64,000 nt of DNA from Nocardia farcinica (GCF_001182745.1 NZ_LN868938.1:2356001-2420000), one strand, 5' to 3'. Positions 38,196 to 47,000 are shown, numbered from the stretch's first letter. Program-made: numbers and translations. The notes: generated by a model not told the origin, from the letters alone.

Positions 38196-39376
38196 CCGTG
38201 CCGCTGTCGGTTCTCGACCTCGCTCCGGTGAGCGCGGGCTCCTCCCCGCGTCAGGCGTTGCGCAACACCGTCGAGTTGGCGCGCAAGGCCGAGGAGTGGG
38301 GTTATCACCGGTACTGGCTGGCCGAACACCATTTCGTCGCCGTGGCCAGCGCCAGCCCGATCACGCTGATCGCGCTGGTGGCCGCGGCCACCTCCCGCAT
38401 CCGGGTGGGATCGGGAGCGGTGCAGCTGGGACACCACACCTCGGCGTCGATCGTGGAGGGCTTCGGCACCGTCGACGCGCTGCACCCGGGGCGGCTGGAC
38501 CTGGGCATCGGCCGGTCCGGGCACCGGCGCGCCCAATTCGGCGCGGAGGCGGGCGCGCCCGAGGGCGCGCACCCGGTCGACGACGCCGCCACCGGCCGCA
38601 CCACGGTCCGCGACGGCGTGGTGGTGCCGCCGGCCTTCGATCCACGCGGGCTCGGCGACCGCCGCCGCTACCTGGCCGGGCTGGCCGCCCTGCACCTGCC
38701 CGGCGCCGAACCGCTCGATTTCGCCGCGCAGATCGCCGAGATCCGGGCGTTGCTGGACGGCACCTACGTCAGCGCCGACGGTGTGCCGCTGCACGCGGTG
38801 CCCGGCGAGGGCGCGCGGGTGCAACTGTGGCTGTTCGGCAGCAGCGGTGGCGAGAGCGCGGAACTCGCGGGCAGGCTCGGCCTGCCGTTCGCGGCGGCCT
38901 ACCACACCGCACCCGGCACGGCGCTGGAGGCGGTGGCCGCCTATCGGGCCGCCTTCCGCCCGTCGGTGCAGCTGGCCGAGCCGTACGTGGTGGTCTCGGC
39001 CGATGTCGTGGTCGCCGAGGACGACGCCACCGCCCGGCATCTGGCCTCGACGTACGGCCACTGGGTGCACAGCATCCGCGCGGGCGGCGGCGCGGCCGAG
39101 ATCCTCGATCCCGACACCGCCGCGCCGCTCACGCCCGATCAGCGCAGGCTGGTCGAGGACCGGCTGGCCACCCAGTTCGTCGGCAGCCCGGCCACGGTGG
39201 TGGAACGGCTCGGCGCGTTGCAGCGGGCCACCGGCGCGAACGAACTGCTCGTCACCAGCGTCACCCACGACCACGCCGCCCGCCTGGCCTCGCACCGGCT
39301 GCTCGCCGAGGCGTGGGGACTACCACCCGCCGCCCGCGACGGTCACGCCCGGACGGGGGCGGCGGTGACTCCGTAG
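38192..39376 (+). CDS. LLM-class flavin-dependent oxidoreductase (third, MsnO-like)
   Basis: 394 residues. Begins LSVLDLAPVSAGSSPRQALR and continues GYHRYWLAEHHFV and HHTSASIVEGFGTVDALHPGRLDLGIGR, the subgroup of bacterial luciferase-like proteins annotated as MsnO8-type. It differs from the two NtaA-like enzymes of the operon, so it probably acts on a different intermediate. It overlaps the DUF1684 stop by 4 nt and its 3' end overlaps metF on the other strand by 34 bp. Confidence 0.85.
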   Translation: MTVPLSVLDLAPVSAGSSPRQALRNTVELARKAEEWGYHRYWLAEHHFVAVASASPITLIALVAAATSRIRVGSGAVQLGHHTSASIVEGFGTVDALHPGRLDLGIGRSGHRRAQFGAEAGAPEGAHPVDDAATGRTTVRDGVVVPPAFDPRGLGDRRRYLAGLAALHLPGAEPLDFAAQIAEIRALLDGTYVSADGVPLHAVPGEGARVQLWLFGSSGGESAELAGRLGLPFAAAYHTAPGTALEAVAAYRAAFRPSVQLAEPYVVVSADVVVAEDDATARHLASTYGHWVHSIRAGGGAAEILDPDTAAPLTPDQRRLVEDRLATQFVGSPATVVERLGALQRATGANELLVTSVTHDHAARLASHRLLAEAWGLPPAARDGHARTGAAVTP

Positions 39377-40308
39377 CCGAGGTTGGTGAGGACCTCGCTG
39401 GTCGCCTTGGCGAAGTTCAGGGTGATGAAGTGCAGGCAGGGCGCGCCCTCGTCGATGAGCCGCTGCGCCATCTCGGTGGCGATCTCGATGCCGACCTCAC
39501 GCACCGCGGCGCGATCCTCCTCCGGGCCGTCGCCCGCGGCGCGCCGCAGCCGGTCCAGCACGGCGGCGGGCAGCGGGCGCCCGCACAGCTCCTCGGCGCG
39601 GGTGACGGTGCGCAGCGAGGTGATCGGCATCAGCTCGGGGATGATCGGTTTGGCGCCCTCGGCCGGGTCGAGCGCCGCCAACCGGTCGCGCAGCCGCAGG
39701 TAGTGCTCGACCTCGAAGAACATCTGGGTGATCGAATATTCCGCGCCCGCACGCAGTTTCGCGGCCAGGAAAGCGGTGTCGGTGGCCAGGTCCGGCGATC
39801 GGTGGTGCCCCTGGGGGAACGAGGCGACGCCGACGTGGAAATCGCCGAGGTCACGCACGATCCGCACCAGTTCCTCGGCGTACTCCACGCCCTCGGGGTG
39901 CTTGTGCCATTCGCCCAGCGGGTCGCCCGGCGGGTCGCCGCGCAGCACCAGGATGTTGCGGATCCCGGAGTCGGCGTAGGCGCCGACCAGCGAGCGCAGC
40001 TCGGCCACGCTGTGCCCGACGGCGGTCAGGTGGGCCACCGGCAGCAGGGTGGTCTCCTGCGCCAGCTGGCCGGTGACCCGCACGGTGCGATCCTTGGTGG
40101 AGCCGCCCGCGCCGTAGGTCATCGAGACGAACGCCGGGTGCATCCGCTCGAACTCGCGCACCGCGCGCCAGAGCCTGGCCTCGCCTGCCGCGTCGCGCGG
40201 GGGGTTGAACTCGACGGAGAACGGCACCGACCGGCCGGCGTGGGCGCGCAAGCTCTGCACCACCGAGGGGGTGCCTGCGGCGTGCGGCGGCGCGGGATCG
40301 AAAGTCAC
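39343..40308 (-). CDS. metF: Methylenetetrahydrofolate reductase
   Basis: Reduces 5,10-methylene-THF to 5-methyl-THF for methionine synthesis. 321 residues with the TIM-barrel motifs FSVEFNPPRD (catalytic Glu), VSMTYGAGGSTKDRT, HLTAVGHS, NILVLRGDPP and ITQMFFEVEHYLRL. Slightly longer than the E. coli enzyme. The GTG at 40308 has no ribosome-binding site, and TACACT sits 6 nt upstream, pointing to a leaderless mRNA. Position corresponds to the Rv2172c locus of mycobacteria. Confidence 0.93.
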   Translation of the reverse strand: MTFDPAPPHAAGTPSVVQSLRAHAGRSVPFSVEFNPPRDAAGEARLWRAVREFERMHPAFVSMTYGAGGSTKDRTVRVTGQLAQETTLLPVAHLTAVGHSVAELRSLVGAYADSGIRNILVLRGDPPGDPLGEWHKHPEGVEYAEELVRIVRDLGDFHVGVASFPQGHHRSPDLATDTAFLAAKLRAGAEYSITQMFFEVEHYLRLRDRLAALDPAEGAKPIIPELMPITSLRTVTRAEELCGRPLPAAVLDRLRRAAGDGPEEDRAAVREVGIEIATEMAQRLIDEGAPCLHFITLNFAKATSEVLTNLGYGVTAAPVRA

Positions 40309-40314
40309 CGGTCC

Positions 40315-40320
40315 AGTGTA
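40315..40320 (-). promoter_or_regulatory. -10 element for a leaderless metF transcript
   Basis: TACACT followed by 6 nt and the GTG start codon, with no Shine-Dalgarno. Confidence 0.5.
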
Positions 40321-40503
40321 GTGGGGGCGGCCCGCGGGTCCGTCCGCTCATACGTTCGGACGCGGAATGCCTGGTAGCGCGCCTTTCCTGAGAGTAGGGA
40401 GGTTGACATCCGCACCCCGCGCGCGGGCGCGTATTCTTCGTTACGGCGGCACTCTCACCCGGCCCCGCACAGCGCTCCCACACCCGTGACCCTGGAGGTT
40501 CCC

Positions 40504-41637
40504 CTGTCCGCCGGACCCGGTACTCCGACACGAACCCCGGTCGCCGGGGCGCCCGCGCCGACCCTGGGGTCCGCGGAATTCGTCGCCTCCGTGCAGGCGG
40601 TGCTGAGCGACTTCTTCACCAGCCGCCGTCCCGCGGTCCGCGCACTCGGCCCGGTGTTCGAGGAGGCCGCCGACGCGCTGGAGGCGTTCGTGCTGCGCGG
40701 CGGCAAGCGCACCCGGCCCGCGTTCGCGTGGACGGGGTGGCTCGGTGCGGGTGGCAGCCCGACGGCTCCCGAGGCGGACGCGGTGCTCACCGCCTGTGCC
40801 GCGCTCGAACTCGTGCAGGCCTGCGCGCTGGTGCACGACGACATCATCGATTCCTCGCGCACCCGCCGCCGCTTCCCGACCGTGCACGTCGACTTCGAGC
40901 AGCGCCACCGCGAGCGCGGCTGGACCGGCGACCCCGCGCACTTCGGCGTCAGCGTCGCCATCCTGATCGGCGATCTCGCGTTGGCCTGGGCCGACGACAT
41001 GGTGCACGCCTCGGGCCTCGACGCGGCCGCGATCGGCCGCTTCGCCCCGGTCTGGGCGCTGATGCGCACCGAGGTGCTCGGCGGGCAGCTGCTCGACATC
41101 AACGGCGAGGCGGGCCGCGACGATTCGGTGGAGGCCGCGCTGCGGATCAACCGCTACAAGACCGCCGCCTACACCGTCGAACGGCCGCTGCACCTGGGTG
41201 CCGCGATCGCCGACGCCGACACCGAGCTGGTCGCGGCCTACCGGACCTTCGGCACCGACATCGGCGTCGCCTTCCAGCTGCGCGACGACCTGCTCGGGGT
41301 GTTCGGGGATCCCGAGGTCACCGGCAAGCCCTCCGGTGACGACCTGCGCGAGGGCAAGCGCACCGTGTTGCTCGCCGAGGCGCTGCGCCGCGCCGACGCC
41401 ACCGATCCCGCCGCGGCATCCTTGCTGCGGACCAGCATCGGCACCGATCTGGCTGCCGAGGAAGTGGAACGCTTACGCGCCGTGCTCATCGATCTCGGCG
41501 CCGTCGACGATGTGGAACGCCGCATCGCCGATCTCACCGACCGCGGCCTTGCCGCATTGGAAACCAGTTCGGCCGCGCCCGCCGCGAAGCAGACCCTGCG
41601 CGGGATGGCGTTGGCCGCTACCAGGAGGACCGCATGA
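40504..41637 (+). CDS. idsA2: Geranylgeranyl diphosphate synthase (polyprenyl synthetase)
   Basis: Condenses isopentenyl diphosphate units to GGPP for carotenoids and other terpenoids. About 377 residues. First Asp-rich motif DDIIDSSRTRR, preceded by RGGKRTRPAF, and second motif FQLRDDLLGVFGD. I place the start at CTG 40504 because GGAGG lies 5 nt upstream; the first standard in-frame codon, GTG 40486, precedes that site and has no ribosome-binding site. Equivalent to mycobacterial Rv2173. It is followed by a coupled small ORF and a CrtI-type gene. Confidence 0.9.
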   Translation: MSAGPGTPTRTPVAGAPAPTLGSAEFVASVQAVLSDFFTSRRPAVRALGPVFEEAADALEAFVLRGGKRTRPAFAWTGWLGAGGSPTAPEADAVLTACAALELVQACALVHDDIIDSSRTRRRFPTVHVDFEQRHRERGWTGDPAHFGVSVAILIGDLALAWADDMVHASGLDAAAIGRFAPVWALMRTEVLGGQLLDINGEAGRDDSVEAALRINRYKTAAYTVERPLHLGAAIADADTELVAAYRTFGTDIGVAFQLRDDLLGVFGDPEVTGKPSGDDLREGKRTVLLAEALRRADATDPAAASLLRTSIGTDLAAEEVERLRAVLIDLGAVDDVERRIADLTDRGLAALETSSAAPAAKQTLRGMALAATRRTA

Positions 41638-41840
41638 AAGCCGTTGTGGCGCCCGCCCATCGGGTGATAGCTGTCGGCGCCGGGCCCGCCCCGCGCAGCA
41701 CCGCCAAGCGCCGCGGCAAGGCCGTGGCCGCCATCACCGAACGCCGGGTGATCCTCGGCGCCTCGCTGCCGACGCGGCGGGGTATCCGGGTGCCCCGGTC
41801 CTGCTCCGCGCTGCCGGAGGACGAGTCCGCCGAGGACTGA
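41634..41840 (+). CDS. Small protein starting like the neighbouring desaturase
   Basis: 68 residues. The ATG overlaps the GGPP synthase stop (ATGA) and has AGGAGG 5 nt upstream. Third-position GC is about 90%, so translation is likely. Residues 1-19 (MKAVVAPAHRVIAVGAGPA) match the first 19 residues of the CrtI-type gene 367 bp downstream (MKTVAGPTDRVVVIGAGLA), about 70% identical at DNA level. After that the sequence becomes a basic tail with no FAD-binding continuation. Either a relic of a duplicated desaturase gene or a small protein of unknown role. Confidence 0.6.
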   Translation: MKAVVAPAHRVIAVGAGPAPRSTAKRRGKAVAAITERRVILGASLPTRRGIRVPRSCSALPEDESAED

Positions 41841-42000
41841 CCCGCGGCGCACCCGTGTCCGGGGTCACCCGGGCATCGCGGGTACCGTCGCGCGAGTGGA
41901 CCGCCGACCGACCGGCAGGCACGGGACGGCGGACCGAGCGCGCCGGTGCGGGCGCGCGGGGCAGGTATCCGCGGGGTGTAGGAAGCGAGGACGTCGACAG
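41841..42000. other. Gap between the small ORF and the desaturase gene
   Basis: 160 bp with no gene. GAGG occurs about 10 nt before the desaturase ATG. No terminator or promoter was resolved. Confidence 0.3.
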
Positions 42001-43581
42001 ATGAAAACCGTTGCGGGGCCGACCGATCGAGTCGTCGTGATCGGCGCGGGCCTGGCCGGTCTCGCCGCGGCGCTGTATCTGACCGGGGCGGGCAGGCAGG
42101 TGACGCTGCTGGAGCGCGCCGATCACCCCGGCGGGCGGGTCGGCCGCTACCGCGGGCCGGATTACGAGATCGATTCCGGCGCCACCGTGCTGACGCTGCC
42201 CGAGGTGGTGGCCGACGCGCTCGCCGCGGTCGGCCACACCGTCGACTCCGCTCCGGTGCCGCTCGACATCCTGGCGATGGCGCCGAGCTACCACGCCCGC
42301 TTCGCCGACGGCTCCGACATCCGCGTCTTCGCCGACCCCGACCGGATGGCCGCGGAGGTGGCGCGCACCTGCGGTCCCGCCGAGGCCAGCCGCTACCGGG
42401 AGCTGCGCCGCTGGCTGGCCCGCATCTACCGGGCCGAGTTCGGCGAGTTCATGGACACCAACTTCGATTCCCCGCTGGACATGGTGCGACTCCCCGCCAA
42501 ACGCGCGGCGCTGCTGGACCTGATCCGCCTCGGCGGCTTCGGCAAGCTCGGGCCGAAGGTCGGCACGCTGCTCACCGACGCGCGCCTGGCCCGGCTGTTC
42601 ACCTTCCAGGCCCTCTACGCGGGCATGTCGCCCGCCGACGCGCTCGCGGTCTACGGCGCCATCCCGCACATGGACACCGCGCTCGGCGTGTACTTCCCGC
42701 GCGGCGGAATGCGGGCCATCGCCGAGACGATGGCCTCGGCGTTCACCGCCGCGGGCGGCACGCTGCGGTTGGGCACCGAGGCGGACGGCATCGACTACCG
42801 CGGCAGGCGGGCCCAGCGGGTGCGGTTGGCCGACGGCGGCTCGGTGCCGTGCGACGCGGTGGTGCTCACCGCCGATCTCGGCTCGCTCGAGCGCTTCGGC
42901 GGCAGGCGCAGGCGGGGACTGCGCGCCTCGCCGTCGGCGGTGGTCGCGCACGGCACCGTGCCCGCCGCGGTCGCCGCGCGCTGGCCGGTGCAGGCGCACC
43001 ACACCATCGAGTTCGGCGCGGCCTGGGAGCAGACCTTCCGCGAGATCGCCGCGCGCCGCGGCGGACGGCTGATGAGCGACCCCTCGCTGCTGCTGACGCG
43101 GCCCGCGCTCACCGACCCCGCGCTGATCGTCGACCGCGCCGACGGCAGGCACGAGCCGTTCTCGCTGCTGGCGCCCTGCCCGAATCTGGCCGCCGCGCCG
43201 CTGGACTGGGACCGGCTGGGCCGCCCCTATCTGCGCGAACTGCTGACGGTGCTGGAGGGACGCGGCTACCGCGGGATCGCCGAGCACTTCACCGTCGACC
43301 ACCTCGACACCCCGGCCACCTGGCGCGATCAGGGGATGCTGGACGGGAGCCCGTTCTCCGCGGCGCACCTGTTCCGCCAGACCGGGCCGTTCCGCACCCG
43401 CAACTTCCCGGCCTTCGCCGACAACGTGGTGCTGGCCGGTTGCGGCACCACGCCGGGGGTGGGCGTGCCGACCGTCGTGCTGTCGGGGAAACTCGCGGCA
43501 AACCGGATCACCGGCGCCCGCGGGCACCTCGTCGGCGAAACGGCCCGTACCAGCCCGCTGACGTCCACAGCCACCCATTAA
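42001..43581 (+). CDS. crtI: CrtI-type phytoene desaturase
   Basis: 526 residues. FAD motif VVVIGAGLAGLAAALYLTGAGRQVTLLERADHPGGR at the N-terminus (residues 11-46), middle YFPRGGMRAIAETMA, and the C-terminal signature NVVLAGCGTTPGVGVPTVVLSGKLAA typical of CrtI-family desaturases. Sits between GGPP synthase and phytoene synthase genes, so conversion of phytoene toward lycopene is the likely role. The exact number of desaturation steps cannot be read from sequence. Confidence 0.88.
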   Translation: MKTVAGPTDRVVVIGAGLAGLAAALYLTGAGRQVTLLERADHPGGRVGRYRGPDYEIDSGATVLTLPEVVADALAAVGHTVDSAPVPLDILAMAPSYHARFADGSDIRVFADPDRMAAEVARTCGPAEASRYRELRRWLARIYRAEFGEFMDTNFDSPLDMVRLPAKRAALLDLIRLGGFGKLGPKVGTLLTDARLARLFTFQALYAGMSPADALAVYGAIPHMDTALGVYFPRGGMRAIAETMASAFTAAGGTLRLGTEADGIDYRGRRAQRVRLADGGSVPCDAVVLTADLGSLERFGGRRRRGLRASPSAVVAHGTVPAAVAARWPVQAHHTIEFGAAWEQTFREIAARRGGRLMSDPSLLLTRPALTDPALIVDRADGRHEPFSLLAPCPNLAAAPLDWDRLGRPYLRELLTVLEGRGYRGIAEHFTVDHLDTPATWRDQGMLDGSPFSAAHLFRQTGPFRTRNFPAFADNVVLAGCGTTPGVGVPTVVLSGKLAANRITGARGHLVGETARTSPLTSTATH

Positions 43582-43645
43582 ACTGTCTGCCGACCTATTC
43601 GCTCGCGGTTGCGGCCGCCGACCTTGCCGGGGGGACCGACACGAC

Positions 43646-45340
43646 ATGCATCCCCCCGAGACGAGCGCAGCGACCTCCGCCGAGACCGTGACCAGCGGTT
43701 CCACCGGGACCTCCCGTCCCGGGCCCGGCGGTCTCGACGCCCGGCCCGGCCTGCGCTCGCGGATGCAGACCTACGCCGACTTCGCGCGCAGCCCCGAAGG
43801 CCACGCGGCCCTGCTCGGCTTCCTCGGCGCGCTGATGATCACCTTCGGCGGCTTCGGCGCGGGCAGCGTCCGCAAACGCGATCCGCTACTCGAGGCGCTG
43901 CACCTGTCGTGGTTGCGGTTCGGGCACGGGTACGCGCTGTCGACGATCGTGATCTGGATCGGCGTGTTGCTGATGATCACCGCCTGGGTGCGACTGGGCC
44001 GCACCACGATCGGCTTCGGCGAGCGGCCCGGCCACGTGACGCTCAACGAGTTGCGCGCGATCGTCGGCATCTGGATCTTCCCGCTGCTGTTCGCGGTGCC
44101 GATGTTCAGCCGCGACGCCTACTCCTACCTGGCGCAGGGCGCGCTGCTGCGCGACGGATTCGACCCCTACCAGGTGGGCCCGGTCGCCAATCCCGGTGTG
44201 CTGCTGGACAACGTGAGCCCGGTGTGGACCACCACCACCGCGCCCTACGGTCCGGTCTTCCTGCTGCTCGGCCGCGCGATCACCGCGATCACCGGCGACA
44301 ACGTGGTCGCGGGCACCATCGCGCTGCGGCTGGTGATGCTGCCCGGCCTGGCGCTGATGATGTGGGCGGTGCCGTACCTGACCAAACATCTCGGCGGCAA
44401 GCCGACGGTGGCGCTGTGGCTGGCGGTGCTCAACCCGCTGGTGCTGATCCACCTGATCGGCGGCGTGCACAACGAGATGCTGATGGTGGGGCTGATGTGC
44501 GCGGGCATCGCGCTGGTGCTCGAACGCCACCACGTCGCGGGCATCGTCGTGGTCGCGATCGGCGTCGCCATCAAGGCCACCGCGGGCGTCGCGCTGCCGT
44601 TCCTGGTGTGGATCTGGATGCTGCACGAACGGGAGCGCCGCGCCGCCGAACGCGCGGGCCGGGACCTCGACGCGACCGCGGGCACCGCCGACGACGCCGC
44701 CAAGGCCACCCCGGACATGCCGCATCCCGTGCTGACCTTCGCCAAGATCGCCGGGCTCGGCTTGAGCGTGTTCGCGTTGGTGTTCGTGGCGGCCTCGGCC
44801 ATCGCCGGTGTCGGCATCGGCTGGCTGACCGCGCTGTCGGGGTCGAAGAAGATCATCAACTGGCTCTCGCTGCCCACCGTGATGGCGCACGCGACCACGT
44901 GGATCACCCCGTTGCGGCTGGAGTCGGTACTCACCGTGACCCGGGCGCTGTGCGCGCTGGCGCTGGTGGTGGTGCTGGTGGCGACCTGGTGGCGGTTCCG
45001 GCACAGCGAGCGCGAGGCCGTGTTCGGCATCCTCATCGCGTTCGTGGCGATCGTGATCCTCTCCCCCGCCGCGCTGCCCTGGTACTACTCGTGGCCGCTG
45101 GCGCTGGCCGCCGGTTTCGCGCTGTCGACGACGACATTGATGGCGTTGGTGGGCGTGTGTACCTGGCTGATGCTGGTGTTCCAGCCGGACGGCTCGATCG
45201 GCCTGTACAACTTCTGGCATGTCGCGGCGGCGACCTTCGTCGCGGTGGTGGCCGCGCTCTCGCTGCGCCAGGTCGACCCGCTGCGACTGCGCGCCAACCC
45301 GCCGCCCGCGCCGGCGGCGGCCCGCGTCTCCCGAGCGTGA
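43646..45340 (+). CDS. mptA: Alpha-1,6-mannopyranosyltransferase, MptA type (GT-C)
   Basis: Extends the mannan core of lipomannan/lipoarabinomannan from polyprenyl-phosphomannose outside the membrane. 564 residues, about 12 helices; the GT-C loop after the first helices carries FSRDAYSYLAQGALL (acidic residue of the active site), and LIGGVHNEMLMVGLM is conserved in the family. Homologue of Rv2174. It is followed by phytoene synthase with a GTGA overlap, so a wall-glycolipid gene is translated together with a carotenoid gene. MptB is the closest alternative. Confidence 0.85.
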   Translation: MHPPETSAATSAETVTSGSTGTSRPGPGGLDARPGLRSRMQTYADFARSPEGHAALLGFLGALMITFGGFGAGSVRKRDPLLEALHLSWLRFGHGYALSTIVIWIGVLLMITAWVRLGRTTIGFGERPGHVTLNELRAIVGIWIFPLLFAVPMFSRDAYSYLAQGALLRDGFDPYQVGPVANPGVLLDNVSPVWTTTTAPYGPVFLLLGRAITAITGDNVVAGTIALRLVMLPGLALMMWAVPYLTKHLGGKPTVALWLAVLNPLVLIHLIGGVHNEMLMVGLMCAGIALVLERHHVAGIVVVAIGVAIKATAGVALPFLVWIWMLHERERRAAERAGRDLDATAGTADDAAKATPDMPHPVLTFAKIAGLGLSVFALVFVAASAIAGVGIGWLTALSGSKKIINWLSLPTVMAHATTWITPLRLESVLTVTRALCALALVVVLVATWWRFRHSEREAVFGILIAFVAIVILSPAALPWYYSWPLALAAGFALSTTTLMALVGVCTWLMLVFQPDGSIGLYNFWHVAAATFVAVVAALSLRQVDPLRLRANPPPAPAAARVSRA

Positions 45341-46530
45341 GCGGCACCCGCCCGGTCGACCCGGCACCGGCGGACCTCGCGCCCGCCTATCGCACCTGCC
45401 GCCGGATCGCCGCCGACCACGGCCGCACCTACTTCCTGGCCACCCGCCTGCTGACCCCGGCGCAGCGGCCCGCCGTGCACGCGCTGTACGCCTTCGCCCG
45501 CCTGGTGGACGACATCGTCGACGTGCCGGGTCCGGCGGGCGGCGGTGACCCGGTCGCCGCGCTGGACGTCGTCGAGGACCGGCTCCGCGCCGCCCTCGCC
45601 GCGCCCGCCCGCCCGGACGTACCCCGCGCCACGGCAGCACCCGGCGCGCCCGCCGCACCGATCACCTCCGCCGACGCGCCCGGCCGGCGGTCCTCGAACG
45701 CCGCCGGACGCGCGGGGGCGGCACCCCTCGCCCCGGCCGGCACCGATGTGCCACGGCCGGCCGACGGCTCCACGACGCCGGGCGCACCGTGCCCGGCAGC
45801 AGCCGAGCACGGCCGCACGCAGGCCGATCGGCCGGCGCGCGCGGCGCTCGACCCGCGGTTGCCCGCCGAGTGGCCGCACGTCCTGGCCGCGCTCGCCGAC
45901 ACCGTCGCGCGCTACGAGATTGCCCCGCAGCACTTCTGGACGTTTCTCGACTCGATGCGGATGGACGTGCCCGGCTCGTCCACGTTCCGGGCGCGCTACG
46001 CCGACATGGCCGAGCTGCGCGAGTACATGCGTGGTTCGGCGGCGGCGATCGGCTTGCAGATGGTGCCGGTGCTGGGCACGGTGGGGCCGCGCGCCGCGGC
46101 CGAGCCCGCGGCCGCCGCGCTGGGCGAAGCCTTCCAGCTCACCAACTTCCTGCGCGATGTCGCCGAGGATCTCGATCGCGGCCGCGTCTACCTGCCCGCC
46201 GCGGAGCTGGCCGCGTTCGGTGTCACCGACGAACTGCTCGGGCACTGCCGCGCCACCGGCCACACCGACCCGCGGGTCCGTCGCGCGCTGGCGCATCTGA
46301 TCGCGGTGAATCGCGACCTCTACCGTCGCGCGGCCCCGGGCGTCGACCTGCTCACGCCGCGCGTGCGCCCCGCCATCCGCACCGCCAGTGCCCTCTACGC
46401 CGCGATCCTCGACCGCATCGAGGACTCCGGCTACGCGGTGTTCACCGCCCGCGCCGTGGTGCCGCGCCGCCGACGCGCGGCGGTCGCGGCGCGCGAACTC
46501 GCGGCGGGAATACTCGGTCTCGGCCGCTGA
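45337..46530 (+). CDS. crtB: Phytoene synthase with a long low-complexity insert
   Basis: Joins two GGPP molecules to phytoene. 397 residues. First Asp-rich motif LVDDIVD at 57-62; second NFLRDVAEDLDRGRVYLP at about 270-287. Squalene/phytoene synthases usually have about 25 residues where this protein has residues 88-172, an Ala/Pro/Gly-rich stretch containing no conserved position. The GTG at 45337 overlaps the mptA stop. With CrtI and GGPP synthase it completes the path to lycopene. Confidence 0.9.
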   Translation: MSGTRPVDPAPADLAPAYRTCRRIAADHGRTYFLATRLLTPAQRPAVHALYAFARLVDDIVDVPGPAGGGDPVAALDVVEDRLRAALAAPARPDVPRATAAPGAPAAPITSADAPGRRSSNAAGRAGAAPLAPAGTDVPRPADGSTTPGAPCPAAAEHGRTQADRPARAALDPRLPAEWPHVLAALADTVARYEIAPQHFWTFLDSMRMDVPGSSTFRARYADMAELREYMRGSAAAIGLQMVPVLGTVGPRAAAEPAAAALGEAFQLTNFLRDVAEDLDRGRVYLPAAELAAFGVTDELLGHCRATGHTDPRVRRALAHLIAVNRDLYRRAAPGVDLLTPRVRPAIRTASALYAAILDRIEDSGYAVFTARAVVPRRRRAAVAARELAAGILGLGR

Positions 46531-46631
46531 CCGGCCGCTCAGCCACCTCGGATAGGGGCTGTGCGGAGCAGGCCACCCGCCCATCGGTGAGCGGGGCACC
46601 TCAGCCGGACATCGCGGATCGGCGCCGACGC
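46531..46631. other. Convergent gap crtB / Rv2175c-like
   Basis: 101 bp between convergent stops. Short GC-rich inverted segments (for example around CTCAGCC / GGCTGAG) are present, but no clear terminator stem could be assigned. Confidence 0.3.
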
Positions 46632-47000
46632 TCAGAACGGTTCGGCGGCGGCGCGGCGCAGCACCTCGCGCGCCAGCGGCCCGTGCAACGCCTCGACGGG
46701 CTTACCGGGCAGCGTCTCGTCGTCGGTGAAGATCCACTCCAGGATCTCCTCGTCGGTGTACTTGGCGTCCTTCATGACCGTGATCAGGCCGGGCAGCGAC
46801 TTGACCACCGCGCCGCTGTCGTCGAAGAAGACCTCCGGCACACCGGCCACGCCGTCACGGCGCACCGCGATCAGCTGATGATCGCGCAGCATCTGATGCA
46901 CCCGGGTCACCACGATCCCGAGCCGATCGGCCACCTCGGGCAGTGGCAACAAGGTCACCGACGCCGGAAGCACGTCTTCGCTGCAAGGGAATGCACTCAC
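46632..47000 (-). CDS. Rv2175c-like winged-helix DNA-binding protein, PknL partner
   Basis: 122 residues: a helix-turn-helix (LPLPEVADRLGIVVTRVHQMLRDHQLIAVRRDG) and a C-terminal helical part (MKDAKYTDEEILEWIFTDDETLPGKPVEALHG). In M. tuberculosis Rv2175c binds DNA and is phosphorylated by the adjacent kinase PknL near its N-terminus; Ser/Thr residues at positions 2, 7, 14 and 16 are candidates here. Divergent from pknL. TACCGT lies 7 nt before the GTG. Confidence 0.88.
   Translation of the reverse strand: MSAFPCSEDVLPASVTLLPLPEVADRLGIVVTRVHQMLRDHQLIAVRRDGVAGVPEVFFDDSGAVVKSLPGLITVMKDAKYTDEEILEWIFTDDETLPGKPVEALHGPLAREVLRRAAAEPF

Noticed and set aside
40403..40437. TTGACA plus TATTCT as a promoter for GGPP synthase
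   Set aside because: The spacer is 23 nt, too long for a standard sigma-70-type promoter.
43886..45658. Long minus-strand open frame opposite mptA and crtB
   Set aside because: It is a shadow of two well-identified genes in high-GC DNA, with His/Gln/Arg-rich composition typical of such shadows.
46531..46631. Terminator between crtB and the Rv2175c-like gene
   Set aside because: Only short, imperfect pairings were found, weaker than the clear stems at 49127, 51258 and 51603.
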